Assembly (NCBI GenBank): GCA_010015655.1
Contig: ML976664.1
Location: 598,011 to 662,010, forward strand
Direction of reading: 5' to 3'
Source of the DNA: Bimuria novae-zelandiae CBS 107.79
Taxonomy: Eukaryota; Ascomycota; Dothideomycetes; Pleosporales; Didymosphaeriaceae
Length of the DNA: 64,000 bases
Shown piece after piece: positions 25,537-36,285 of the stretch. Each line of letters starts with the position of its first letter. Positions within the stretch are counted from its first letter, which is position 1. Both the position numbers and the translations under genes were made by a program. The notes under the pieces were generated by a model. It was not told where the DNA came from. It made no database searches and worked only from the letters and a program-made list of their open reading frames with translations.

Positions 25537-28363
25537 AAAGAGTATAGGGAAAGCTATAGAACTCTAATTAGATTTTTACTTTCCTAAGCGTAGATTCCTT
25601 TATATTAGCTCTTTTAACTCTTTTTCTTATTTATAGGTAAGGGGCCTTAGGCGTTCTAGCTATAGCTTAGCTCTTTTTACTAGTAGTATTTTATAATCCT
25701 ACTTTTTATATTTAGGCAAAATAGTCTCGTCGTGCTCCTTAAATAGGTCTACGAACTCTTTATATTCTTCTAATAAACCTAAGTTATTAAGAACTATCTT
25801 AGCCTTCTAGACCTATATATAGTGCACCTGTCCTAAATATTACTTTAAAATCCTGTCTATCTTGCATACTAATACTTCTTATATTTTAAATAGTTAGTTC
25901 CCTTTTCTTACCTAAGGTTTCTAAAGAGTTTCCCTTCCGCTAGGGCTCGCCTAAGCTATTACTAGTAGATTTTAGGGAAGGATTACTTATTTAGTCTAGT
26001 TTATTTATAAATTATATTATTCTAGCTATTTATATCTTATAATAGCTTTAATGTCTCTTATCTCTGTAATAGTAAAAATATATTAGCTCTCTAGACCTTT
26101 TATATTAACTTGTACTAGTGCCGTCTTAAGGCGTAGCTAACTATTACTATATCCCTACAACTAGATCCTATCTATAAGTCCTATCTATAGCAGTGTCTTC
26201 TTATTATAATATAGTATATTATATTTTTTAACTACTTATAGGGCTATTAGATACGCGTCCGCCCCTAGGTTAATAAGTACTATAATATAATACCCGTGCA
26301 CTATAATATTCTTAATTAAGTATTTCTTAACTTAGTAAGTGTTTACTTAATAAGCTATAAAAATATATTATTACTAGTGTGGCTTATTGCCTAGTAATAA
26401 TTTAGTTTTTTAAGTCCTTAAAGTCCTTAGACTTATTTTAGCTCTCCTATAAGACTTCTACCTCTTGTATCTAACCCTTAAGTTAGGCTAGCTTTAAGAT
26501 TTCTTTAACCTTATACTACTTATATTATTATTAATATAGCGTATAGGTCTCTCTAATCCTGTTAGACTCGTATACTCCCTAATTCCTATATTACGGGTAA
26601 TTTGAAGTAAGGTATTCGTTCTAGGCTAATATACTATACCCTAGGTAGTTATTAGAGAAAGCTACTTCTTTTTATAGGCTTATGTGTGCAAAGCACTATA
26701 GGTTATATTAGTTTTATTTAATTATTAAGTAGTTTATATCGTTTCCTAGCTACGTACTTCCTATTATTATGCTAGTATCTTAGGGATCTAGGCCCTAAGG
26801 GAACTAGCCTGTCTTAAACTTTTATTATCTATATAATTTATAGGTAATATTAAAATATTAATACTAATTATTCTACTTATAGTACTTAGCCTAATAGACT
26901 AAGAAATATTTATAGTAGTTATTAGGTACGCTATACTAGTCTTTTCTAAGTTTATAGTATTTTAAGCCTCCTAGAAAGTAAAAGGCTTTAACTCTAGTCT
27001 TAAAGTGCTATTAGTATCCTTTTCGTGTGTATTGCCACCACTTGGCATGTGCGTGTTATTCTTATATTGTAACCTGGCGTAGGTACTGCTTCGGGGATCC
27101 TTGTAGTTTTTCGGCAAGCCAATAAGCGTCCCACGCATGTGGTCCTTGGACGATTACCTTCGCCTCGCACTAAGACGAGTGATGTAGCGTGCCGCTACAC
27201 ATCTAGCAGGTGTTATCTGCCAGTTGTTAAAAGATCTGGTATTCGTGGAGGGTTTTTCGTCCCTCTCCCCATTCTTTTATTAGTTCTAGGATTTCTTGTG
27301 TGAGGTCTATCTCCTCCGCCTCTGCTGGCACGAGGGTGGTCATGGCCACTCGTAGGAGGTTGGTCGTATTGACCTTAGTCTCCTGACCTTCGCAGTCCTT
27401 GGCGAAGTGGCCTTACTTGCTATATTAGAGGCAGGCCTTATCCTTAAACCTCCGTTCTCGTTCTTCTTGCGAGATTCCACTCTTATCCTAGTAATTCTTC
27501 TTAGGTTTGTACGGCTGCTTCCCCTTGCCGTTTCTTTTTTTATACCACTAGGCTTTGTTAGTTATAATAACATCTCCGTTCTAATCTCTTCCGACGGGTC
27601 TAGCGTTATTTTCTTTTCTAGAGAGTAATTAGGTATTATACTGTTTCTCTAGCTTTCGCTTATATAAGCGATTATCTACTTTAATAGCGTTATTAATAAG
27701 CTCTTTTAGATTGTCTGCTTTTCCTTAGTAGACTAGTTTATCCTTAACTAATTCCTTTAGTTTATTATAATAAGTAATTATAAGTAGGGCTTCTTCCTAT
27801 TTATTAAGTTTTACTATAATCTATTTAAACTCTAGCGTATAAAGTACTACTAACTTCTCCTAACATAGACGTTAGAGGCGTATTTTAACTTAGTATCTTT
27901 TATTAATAGTGCTAAATATTCTTTTTATAGCCTTATAAAAAAATTCTTAGTTCTTAAAGGCGTCTTTAGTAGCGTTTAAATTATAATCCAATAATTTGCT
28001 ATTCTTAAGAAAGTTATCTATTATTAGTCTAGCTTATATAGCTATCTTGTCCTATATATTTATGCAGGTAACTAGGATCTTATCTTATTCTATATTAAAC
28101 TTTTCTAGGTTATAGTAAATAAATAGTTCTATCTAAGTTAGAAATATTCCCTTCCTAGAGTAGGGTTTAGGCTTTAGGACCTTTAGTTAATGTTTTACAT
28201 CTTCTTATTTACTTGTTTTTTTACTTATCTAGTTAATAATTTCTTATAGCTAGGCTATCTAAGCTACTTATTTAATAATTATCTCTTTTAGGATCTTTTT
28301 CTTAGGTGCTAGAGCTATAGTAATTAAACTAGATCTTACTATTATACTTTAAGGTAGTTAAAG
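25537..28363 (-). pseudogene. gag and 5' pol of gypsy element 2 (broken)
   Basis: This is the remainder of the interrupted gypsy on the minus strand. A zinc-knuckle patch at about 27390-27440 reads as a CCHC motif ending GHFAKDCEG, with the first part altered by a stop. It marks the end of gag. A window around 27000-27640 is less mutated than its surroundings. Further right, towards the LTR at 28364, the gag body is too degraded to read. Confidence 0.75.
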
Positions 28364-28812
28364 TATTATAAGGCGCTTATATCTTGTTCTAATTTAGGTT
28401 AAAGTAGTAAAGTATTATAGTACTTTATAAATTATTTAATAATATAAGTTGATGTGATACTTACCGTAAGACTAAATAATTTAATTTTATAATAAAGTAA
28501 GATAACTATTAGTTTATATAAGAGAATGTACTCGCATAGAAGATATATAAGTTAACTATAAAGAGTATAATAAAGAAAACTATCCTATATATATATCCTC
28601 CTTATCCTATAGAATCCCACAATGTCCCATGTCCTGGCATCGTGGGATCCTATGGGATTTCCTAGGACGTTACGTGAGCAGGGGTCACGTGGTCCCACGG
28701 TGTCCTATAGTCTTGGCGTCTGGGACAGCCTGGGACGTTACGTAAGCCTAAGGTGGGGCCCGGATGCCGTCATAAGGCTCTCCGTCCCACCGTCGACTTC
28801 TGGACCATAACA
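28364..28812 (-). repeat. 5' LTR of gypsy element 2 (right copy)
   Basis: 449 bp, same length as the left copy. It starts with a RIP-mutated TATTATA where the left copy has TGTTATG, and ends CATAACA. The last 210 bp are GC-rich and nearly identical to the left LTR. The target duplication ctctt follows at 28813-28817. Confidence 0.92.
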
Positions 28813-28817
28813 CTCTT

Positions 28818-29100
28818 AGAGTAATAATAGGTAATATATATAGCTGTTAATGCACTCCGCGTATAACTTATAGCTATAAGCTTAATAGGGTACTATTTTA
28901 TAGGCTAGAGCTACGCCCTAAGTGCTAGACTAAGCACCTACGCCGCGCTAACACTATTAAATCTATAAATATCTTTATAAGCTTAACTATTAAGTAGACT
29001 AATAAGTTTTAAATTAATACTACTATAAATAAGCCCTCCTATAAGAATTACTAGCAAATAATATATATTCTAGTATTTGCACTAAAATAGGGCATCCTCC
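28818..29100. other. RIP-degraded sequence, no gene
   Basis: TA-rich DNA, presumably the right-hand continuation of the relic that ends at 16653. Nothing readable. Confidence 0.4.
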
Positions 29101-31096
29101 TATTAGCGCAGCTTAGGTGGCCCGTGTGCGGGCGATTTTACCGGTGCGTGGGATAGGAGCCGGAAACCAATTTCGGTCACCACGACTCGCGCGTCTCACA
29201 CCGTTTTGGTCGTCCAATGCTATCAGCCTACTAAAATCCACCTCGCTTAAGTCAATGCACGGGCCACAATCGTTTCACCGCCTCCTGTTTTTGGCAGGCG
29301 GTCAATGATTCTGCCAGAATTCTGCCAGAACACCAAAAATCTGACCTCGATCTCCGTGACAACAACGCTCTCTATAACACTCAAAGTGCCGCGCGGCGGC
29401 CAAAAAACGAAGTCGCACGGGGCCACCGACCACTCCACTGCAATTAAAGCCTCAATTATTACTTTGCGCGTCGTCGCCGGCTACAAATACGACGATATTG
29501 CCGTTTCTACGGGTGTGGCGAAGTCCAGTTGCAGCGCAATCGTCCGCCGGGCCCAGGAGGATGCCGGCAGCTTAGATCTTATTGATCTGCTCGATGCGCT
29601 CGAGCATTCAAACACCAGGTCAGAAGGTATGAAAGAACTCCATACAAAGGTTAAAAAAGGCTCAATTGAATCAGTTATCATTTAAGACGCCGCATGGTGG
29701 TTCCCGCAAGAAACCTGGCACGAGGCTGTACGAAATCACACGCCGTTCAAAGACGTGTTAAAAGCGACGATTTATCGCGTCTGCAGCCAGCACCCGCACC
29801 CGCACCCGCAGAGGTCTCAGGCGTTATCTCGCGTTTATAAAGCCTACAAGCCGGCGTTGTCACGATCTCTTAGAGATCTCCGAGTCGAATACTGCGAGTG
29901 GGTGCTTGGCTGGCTGCAGAAGAAAGCTCTGTTCGTATTTACGGACGAGACTTTTATCTCAGCTGGCGGCCGGCCACACAAGCGCGCCAGGATAACAATC
30001 GAACGCGGGTAAGAATCTGAGAGTTGTGGCTTTTATACAGATCTGACTTATTTTAAGATTATGCACTAGGGCGCGATGTGTGAGGACGTTAGCGTCGAGC
30101 GCCCACAGCTGCAATGGGAATGGGAATCGCCCGCGGAAAAAGCTCAACACCAGTTCGAGCTTGACCTGGAGAGCCTCGGCCTGCATCAACAGTCAATTTG
30201 TCAGCAAAGAAAGGCCCGTTAAGAAGGTACGATCGAGCACCAGGTGCTCTCAGAGATCAACAATAATATAAGACTTAAGAATTAGCTACGGCGTGCTGAC
30301 AGCCATATAACCGGCAGGAAGCGTCCTAGACAGCCTGAGCAGGTGTTCAAACACAAGCCGCTCACACGGGGTAAAAAGTCTCGCGGTATTGATTAGTTTT
30401 TGTATAGGAAATTCGTCCTACATGGCAAGCTTTTTCCCTACCTGAGAAAGCTCCGTGAGAAGCACCCCGACCGCCCTATTATTTTCGTCGAAGACGGCGC
30501 GCCCGCCCACCAGAAAGTTGAGACTCTCTGCCACGCCGAGTATAAATATCAAGGATTTATCAGAGCTCCGCATCCTAGCAATTCGCCAGATCTCAATCAA
30601 GTTGAGCCTATATGGGACTACATAAAGGATCAGCTAGAGGGCAGATTTCAGAGATTTATGGCCCAAGACAACGCACAAGAAGGCAGAGCTTTGATATCAG
30701 ATGAATGGCAGCGCGCTGGCCCACGCTGCGAAGCAGCTGCCCTCAGTTTCAAAGAGCGACTCCAGAAGGTCATAGAGCTTAACGGCAACAACAGCTATCA
30801 CGGCTGACTTTATATATATATATATATATATATACCCGAAGATTTGAAGTTAGAATCGAGCTCTAGAAATTAAATGCCTGCATGCGATTTCCTGCCGTTT
30901 CCAGCCTATACAAATCGTCACCGAAAGTCAACAGAAGCGTCTCATTGGGCGGAGATCCTTGTCGGCATCGGACCCACGCATTTCCACCTAATTGGGCGAC
31001 CAAAATGGTGTCGATCCGCTGTTCGAGATTCCATAATCGAGAATTCGTTTTTCGGAAATTGGATCTGGTTTCAGCCACTAACATTAAGCGCTATTA
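29101..31096 (+). mobile_element. Tc1/mariner-type DNA transposon, decayed
   Basis: A DDE transposase in pieces lies between two degenerate, inverted terminal regions. The left end (TATTAGCGCAGCTTA, then GGAAACCAATTTCGG, then CACCGTTTTGGTCG) matches the reverse complement of the right end, near 30990-31096, in the same order. This gives long imperfect inverted repeats of roughly 110 bp. The exact boundaries are uncertain by several bases. A (TA)n run at 30811-30832 lies between the transposase stop and the right repeat. RIP damage is lighter than in the retroelements. Confidence 0.7.
29420..30807 (+). pseudogene. Tc1/mariner (DDE_3-like) transposase, broken
   Basis: Three open pieces in sequence make up a transposase. 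The first (to 29685) has a helix-turn-helix region around ITLRVVAGYKYDDIAVSTG. The second (29755-30012) has the first catalytic Asp in FTDETFISAGG. The third (30400-30807) has the second Asp in FVEDGAPAHQ and the final Glu in SPDLNQVEPIWDYIK. The order and spacing fit the DD..E catalytic triad of Tc1/mariner enzymes. At least two stop codons or frame changes separate the pieces, near 29685 and 30012-30400, so the gene is not functional as it stands. Confidence 0.8.
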
Positions 31097-31433
31097 GCGT
31101 CAACGAATCGCGTTAGCATAGGCTGATGTCAGAGTAGTGATTGGTAGAGGTAAAATTAGCGTTCGCGGTCGGACTATCGTTCTAGGCAAAGCATCCGTCG
31201 GACGGATTGCTAAATTCGCAAATTCATATCCAGCACACGGCACGACATAGTCAAAACCGATATAATAAGCCGTAACACAACGTTTCCTCTCTAGAGACCA
31301 ACCTTGTTGTAGTATCGCAAAAGAGGTCGTTTTTCGATTCTGAAAAATGGTAAATGGTTTGACGAGGTCGAGAAATAATATTCCGGTACTTATATATTTT
31401 CATCTGATATTATCTTCAACAATGCAGAAAAAC
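31097..31433. other. No gene; upstream region of tRNA-Gly
   Basis: Balanced composition, no open frame of note. It contains the imperfect inverted words CCGTCGGACGG and a few AT-rich patches but no feature that can be named. Confidence 0.4.
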
Positions 31434-31516
31434 GCATCGGTGGTTTAGTGGTAAAATTAGCCGTTGCCATATAAGTAACATTCGGCTAGCCCCGGGTTCG
31501 ATTCCCGGCCGATGCA
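31434..31516 (+). tRNA. tRNA-Gly (anticodon GCC), with a 12-nt intron
   Basis: The 7-bp acceptor stem GCATCGG/CCGATGC is perfect. The A-box-like TGGTTTAGTGG and B-box GGTTCGATTCC are both present. The anticodon stem AGCCG/CGGCT encloses the loop TTGCCA+T with GCC at 31466-31468. An insertion of 12 nt (31470-31481) lies one base 3' of the anticodon, the standard place for nuclear tRNA introns. The T stem is CCGGG/CCCGG. A run of six T at 31521-31526 can end RNA polymerase III transcription. The gene looks intact although it sits in a transposon-rich block. Confidence 0.93.
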
Positions 31517-31520
31517 TTCT

Positions 31521-31526
31521 CTTTTT
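31521..31526 (+). terminator. Pol III terminator of tRNA-Gly
   Basis: A run of six T starting five bases after the tRNA discriminator base, the usual stop signal for RNA polymerase III. Confidence 0.7.
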
Positions 31527-32271
31527 TGCTGTTGAGTAGGTTGCCTTCTTCCGACGCTGTGCATTCTCACGTCGAAGCGCGACCTCTGTAGCTTGTTTTT
31601 CGTCCTTTTTCTCATGCCCGTATTTATGACAAGGTCCTTTGTGATTGTACGTAAATGCGCCGTAGAATTAAAGCTTATAGTACTTTTATACGTAGTTATA
31701 TTAAACGTTAGTATTATACTTCTTATTTAGTAGAATTTACGCCCTTTATATATACTATGCTACTTACTAATTTAAGCTAAAATTTTAATTTATGTCCGTA
31801 CGCAGTACGGGCAGCTACCTAATGCAATGTCTTAAGACAGGTGATAATGGTTATGTAATACCGCACAAGCAAAGGCACAGGCCACAGGCACCGTGCGCGA
31901 ACATCAATCCTTATAACCCTCTTTCCCCCGTACGTAGACAAGATAGACAAGACTTGAATACCAGACCCTTTTCTCACCTGTACCATCGTACAACTATCTA
32001 GCCCTATCATATCGCGATATGCTTGGCTTAGTATAGCCCATTCAACAATTTATATATATATATTACCTAAAGTTAAATCCTAAGTTATTACTAAGCTTAT
32101 ATTAATTAGAATTATACTTAAAGGCCTATGTATAGAATTTTTTATTTTTTATTTTATTAAAAATCATTTTTATCTAGATTTCCTGCGCGCGTAACTAGCT
32201 TTATATATAATATTTTTAAATATAAAGATACTAATTAGAGGTAGCTTTTTAAAAAAATTATTTTTAGTTAT
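31527..32271. other. RIP-degraded sequence, probably the 3' part of the next transposase
   Basis: Two TA-rich stretches (about 31660-31790 and 32040-32270) flank a balanced piece at about 31790-32010. No domain is readable. The stretch lies downstream of the transposase fragment at 32272-32637 on the minus strand and may hold its lost catalytic half. Confidence 0.4.
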
Positions 32272-32637
32272 TTATAAAAACTCTTTCTTATAATGTGCAT
32301 AGTCTGAGGTAATAATTTTAATAATGCGCTTTTTTTGCGTATTATTTAGGAGCTGCGGCCTGCCGCGCCCTGGCACGGGGTTGTAAAGTTCTGGATTCGT
32401 GATAAAGATACCTTCTTGATCTGCTCTTTCCCGTGTACGCTTTATAAGCTTTGCAATAGCGTCCTTGATGGTTGGTGGGTCGAACAGTGCAGCGATCTCT
32501 TTGTTTGTTGCCATGCCGAACATCGACGCGCCTACTGCAAAGGCGCGCTCAACTGCGCAAAGCTCCCGTTTCGCGCTCTTTTTCTTCCGGATTTTTTTGG
32601 GTTTGTACTGATAAGGCTTGCGACGATTAATAGGCAT
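32272..32637 (-). pseudogene. Tc1/mariner-like transposase, N-terminal DNA-binding fragment
   Basis: A 121-residue frame starts with a basic segment (MPINRRKPYQYKPKK). It continues through a helix-rich part with AAL..PPTIKDAIAKLI and reaches GRGRPQLLNNTQKKRIIKII and AHYKKE. This order fits the paired helix-turn-helix region of Tc1-type transposases with its GRPR-like hook. The frame ends in RIP-degraded DNA before any DDE residue, so only the DNA-binding half survives. Its composition is balanced, unlike the DNA that follows on the minus strand. Confidence 0.6.
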
Positions 32638-33017
32638 CTTTTAATGTATACAGGGTGATGCGGCGTGGCTAGTTTGGGGGGAAATGCAGAGGTGGGTGGT
32701 ATTGACGATGCTAGGTGGGGCTGCGCGCCAAGGAATAGTCAATAAAAACGAGCTCCTTCGTAGGGTGAGGGGAGGGCGTGGTGTGGGTGGAGAATGTGGG
32801 CGTAGACTACTGACTGTCCTGGCGCTAATCTAGTGACCATGGAAATTTGCAAAGAGCGAATAATCTAATTATAAGAGTTTTAGAGGCTAGTTAACAAGCT
32901 ACTATACGTGGGTGTAGATTGTCCTTTGATATAAATTATTGTGGCTCTGAGAACACATCGTACGTGACAGTGACTGATACTAAGGATTGAACCCAGGGCT
33001 TTGCTATATATAGTACG
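32638..33017. other. No gene; probable transposon end
   Basis: GC-rich, balanced DNA upstream of the transposase fragment. It contains ATACAGGGTGATGCGGCG close to its start, which could be a terminal repeat, but no partner was found. Confidence 0.35.
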
Positions 33018-33169
33018 TGTGACGTTTCAGTATGGAAGCTTGGGCCACCCGTGCGGCCCGTGCACGTGACTCACGTGATCTACAGTATATAGCTCTATAG
33101 AGTAGCTTCTTAATCAAAACAACGATTGCCTCAACACTCTCTTTTCAACACTCTTTTTTCGACGCTACA
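33018..33169 (+). repeat. Short dispersed repeat, copy 2 (solo LTR or MITE-like)
   Basis: It begins TGTGACG and matches the reverse complement of 3660-3785 over nearly its whole length, with a small duplication of a CAACACTCT segment near its end. It sits 0.8 kb from the end of the FAD-oxidase gene, at the border between the transposon block and the cluster. Confidence 0.6.
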
Positions 33170-33969
33170 GTACGTGAATAGATAAGGTAGACTATTAGAC
33201 CACTATCTCATCGAGGCAATAAGTAGTAAATCAACTACGGGATACATTACATTAATTCGGTGACACGAAGCTCCCTTTCCAGTGTCGGCCACTGTGTGAT
33301 AACGGCATTACCTATCCTTGGCTGATAATGCCTGCAAAGATCACTCGAATTTTCATCATAACATAATTTACTTAGACTTAGGATATGCTTGACGAATAAG
33401 TGGACGACGAGCGGTTGTTAGGCTGGAAAACCCGGCGGTGCGGCTCGGTGGAGGAGCTACGCGCGTAATCATGAATGTTAGTACGGTCGTCTTTCCTTAG
33501 TAATAGTAGCAATAGAACTAGTGTTTATCGCTGTTGAGGTGACCTCGTAGGGTTAAATCATGTTGAAATTGATAACGATGGCGCGCACGGTGAAGGTATC
33601 TTTGACCGACAGAGTTGCATGTACTTTCTCTCTTCACACACACTGCACCTTCAAACATGTACTCCGAACAGATACAAGTGGATGATAGTGAGGATGCTAT
33701 TGGGCAGCGTCCATATACGGTTCATAAAGTATGATGAATTACGACTTGAATGATTAGTTCATGAAATTTGAAGAAACAGATCGAGTTCAACAAAAGAGAT
33801 GGCCAGGAAAAAAGAATCTCAGTGCCTCTGCGCTCGCACATACAAGATCAAAGACGAGTCCCCCCTGTGACAGATATAATAAAGAAGGTTGTAGTCTAGA
33901 CATTGAGTGTGCAATGCAACCAGCCCCTAATGTGTACAGCGAAAACAGAACCCATCAAAATGCCCTCGA
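33170..33969. other. No gene; 3' flank of the cluster's first gene
   Basis: Balanced single-copy-like sequence. A plus-strand open frame (33761-34081) overlaps the end of the FAD-oxidase gene and has no motif, so it is taken as a shadow. Confidence 0.4.
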
Positions 33970-35882
33970 TCACGCTTCTTTCCTGATCAAGAATCCATCA
34001 TTCTGCAGCGTCTGCATGACGCCCGTTGGATCGTACTTCTTCGCCGTCTTCTTAATGAAGTCGAAATTCTTCTTTCCATAGCCACTGAGGACCTTTGAAC
34101 GAATGTTGCCATTGTTGGAATAGATGAATGGCAAGAAGATACCCTCGCTCTTGGCCTTCTTCGTGACAGTGCTAGACCATGAATCGACTGCCTGTTGTGC
34201 AGCTGCGTACTGGCTCACATTGGGAAGCGTTGCGTAAACGTCGTGCCCTTCTCTGCTGTTAGCGACTGTTTCTGAGGGAAACACAGTTGTTTACTTACAC
34301 ATCTGAGGACCTTCATATAATCCAAGCACGTTGCCTCCGTTACGGGCCTTGCCTGCTCTGACTGTACCGGCAGTGAATCCCTGAGGCGCGAAAAAGATCG
34401 AAATACCGGGTTGCAGGGTTTTTGCTGTAGCAAGGTATGCGTCGTATGCCTCAAGTGTCACCTTAGCGTCTGGGATCTTGTGAGACAGAGAGGTGCCGTA
34501 GTATCTGCAAAAGTGTAAGTAAATCAATCTTAAGCGAAGCCAAAACGCAAACATACGAGCCGGGGCTGTCGCTACTCCCTGCTTGTCCAGACTGGCCTTC
34601 GGTAGCAAATAGCAACGATGTCACCGTCCCATTCGTCGGGGGAATGAAGGTCTTCAGGACAGGAATCGAGCGGAAGGGCTTGAATTCTGGAGCCGAGGGA
34701 ACGTGGCCGACGTGCCCATAGAAGATGAGCGTGTAGTTCTGCGTGACCTCGATTTGCACATTGGCATTTCCGGGACCGCCGTTGTTCTCGTTGAGGAAGT
34801 CAACGTAGGCTGTCAAAATGGCCTTTGTATTGTTTGGGGCATAAAGGGCAACTTCGTAGTTTATGTCTACGACATCGGTGGTCATGACTTCGAATTCTGT
34901 GATGATGCCTTGAAAAGAGCCGGGTTAGCTTTGGAGGACTGAGTGGTCCGATTGGGGGATGGCTCTATACCGAAGTTGCTAAGACCCCCCTTCAAACTCT
35001 TGTAGAGGTCCGCGTTTTCGCTGGCGGTTGCGTTGACCAAATTGCCACTGGGTAAAACGACCTATCGGGTCAGCTTCATTTAGAAGAATACAGATGTGTT
35101 GCTAGGTCTTACCTCATATCTGACAATCTGGTCTAGTCCTAGCCCGTACTTGTCATTGAAGAGAGCGATACCGCCTATTTCGTTAGAATCAGTATAGTCC
35201 CTAAGGAAGTGTGTCGGAGGTTCATACCGCCAAGAAGAAAGCCACCAGCGCCGATGCGAGGCTCGCGGCCTCCAACAATCTGCACGCCGAAGGGTTCAAT
35301 CCATAAGTAGATACTTTTCCAATTGAGGCCAGTTCCGATCGTTGCGTATTTCTTATCGGCACTGAGGACCTTCTTGTTCATGTTCTGCAATGCGACTACG
35401 ACACCATCGCTTCCTACAGCATTGAAGCCAGGAATATCGAGATTGCCTGCACTGCGGACAGCAAATTTGGTGTTGGTCGCAGTCAATACGCGCATAATCA
35501 GAGACACATCCTCGCTCGTGTTCGGCGTCACGAAACAGGCCGGATCCTTCCAGCACACCTCTGAACTGTAAAAGTATCGTTAGCATTATCCTAATATGAA
35601 TAGTAACAGCTGAGCATACTATAGGGTTTCGACCAGGGGCTCGTAGTACTGCGAGCCGCCTGTGAACGTTTCATTGCTTGGGAACAGGTATTGCAAGATG
35701 CCGCACGTCTGCCGCGCATTTCCCGAGCACGTGGTATTTCTCGACCAGGAAGGAGGTAGGCTAAGTGAGACCAGGGACTTGGAACAGGCATCATTGGGCC
35801 TGGTAGGATGAGACCCGGTTGCAGCTGCATATGCAGTGCCAGCAAAGGCAAATGCCAACGCCCACGTGGTAGAGAACAACAT
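33970..35882 (-). CDS. Secreted FAD-linked oxidoreductase (berberine-bridge/PCMH type)
   Basis: A flavin oxidase of the FAD_binding_4 family, about 535 residues, in seven exons. Introns are 35566-35619, 35175-35227, 35062-35112, 34909-34970, 34505-34556 and a last one near 34266-34298. The start at 35882 opens a signal peptide (MLFSTTWALAFAFAGTAYAA), so the enzyme enters the secretory pathway. The FAD domain shows PACFVTPNTSEDV, then VRSAGNLDIPGF, then RIGAGGFLLGGG and SNFGIITEFEV; the C-terminus has KKYDPTGV. In this family the RSGGH box normally supplies a His that binds FAD covalently, but here it is RSAGN. Only a 33-nt last intron keeps the frame open, which is very short. The gene is divergent from the UbiA gene. 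In yanuthone-type pathways such oxidases act on the prenylated quinol/epoxyquinone core; that role is inferred. Confidence 0.85.
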
Positions 35883-36285
35883 AGTGGGTACAGCTGTAAA
35901 AAAAAAAAAAAAAAAAAGAACACAGATGGTGATCAGAGAAAGGACCAAAAGAAGAGGTATTTCAAAGTCCTTATGCTATCCAGAAGGCCCCCAAAAGGAT
36001 GTCCGAGGGCCCTTCTACGCCACACTGATCCATAGCCAGCGCCACCAATTCCCCCTACACGAGGAGCCACGCGATGACAGTGGTACGTTTACGACCCAAC
36101 AATAGCACAGACATCGTGTCTCGCTAGTGATCCCAATCTTCTGGAAGTTTCAGCCCAAGCTGTGGTTCGGCCGGATCAACGTGCGGTTCTGGAACACGGC
36201 TATCGGCCGAAAAGCACCGTTTTCGGTGACGGACCAGCTAAAACCAACTGGGAACGCTGAGATGGTTGCATAAAATTCATATAAC
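35883..36285. promoter_or_regulatory. Shared promoter of the FAD oxidase and UbiA genes
   Basis: 403 bp between two divergent start codons. It holds a run of 19 A (about 35898-35916) close to the oxidase start, TCGGCCGG at 36166 and the palindrome TCGGCCGA at 36203-36210. Confidence 0.65.
36203..36210. promoter_or_regulatory. TCGGCCGA palindrome (putative cluster regulator site)
   Basis: An 8-bp palindrome containing CGG and CCG half-sites back to back, 76 bp before the UbiA start. The same word occurs in four other intergenic regions of the cluster. C6 regulators bind CGG-type half-sites, so an encoded regulator is the likely reader (inference). Confidence 0.6.

Larger units (their letters stand above)
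16659..28812 (-). mobile_element. Ty3/gypsy LTR retrotransposon 2, minus strand, split by a copia insertion
   Basis: LTRs of 449 bp (16659-17107 and 28364-28812) with ends based on TGTTATG...CATAACA enclose the element. The target duplication ctctt is found at 16654-16658 and 28813-28817. Reading the minus strand, the order is gag with a CCHC knuckle (about 27390-27440), then protease, reverse transcriptase and integrase towards the left LTR. A copia element (20323-25531) interrupts the reverse-transcriptase region. Without it the gypsy is about 6.9 kb, a normal full length. All coding parts are broken by RIP. The nested order shows that gypsy arrived first. Confidence 0.92.

Noticed and set aside
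30811..30832. (TA)n run as a possible promoter or origin
   Set aside because: It is a simple repeat inside a decayed Tc1-type element, just after the transposase stop; no further signal.
31500..31516. GGCCGA word near the tRNA as another regulator site
   Set aside because: It is part of the tRNA acceptor and T arm and is explained by tRNA structure.
33761..34081. 106-codon plus-strand frame beside the FAD oxidase
   Set aside because: It overlaps the oxidase 3' end and has no family motif.
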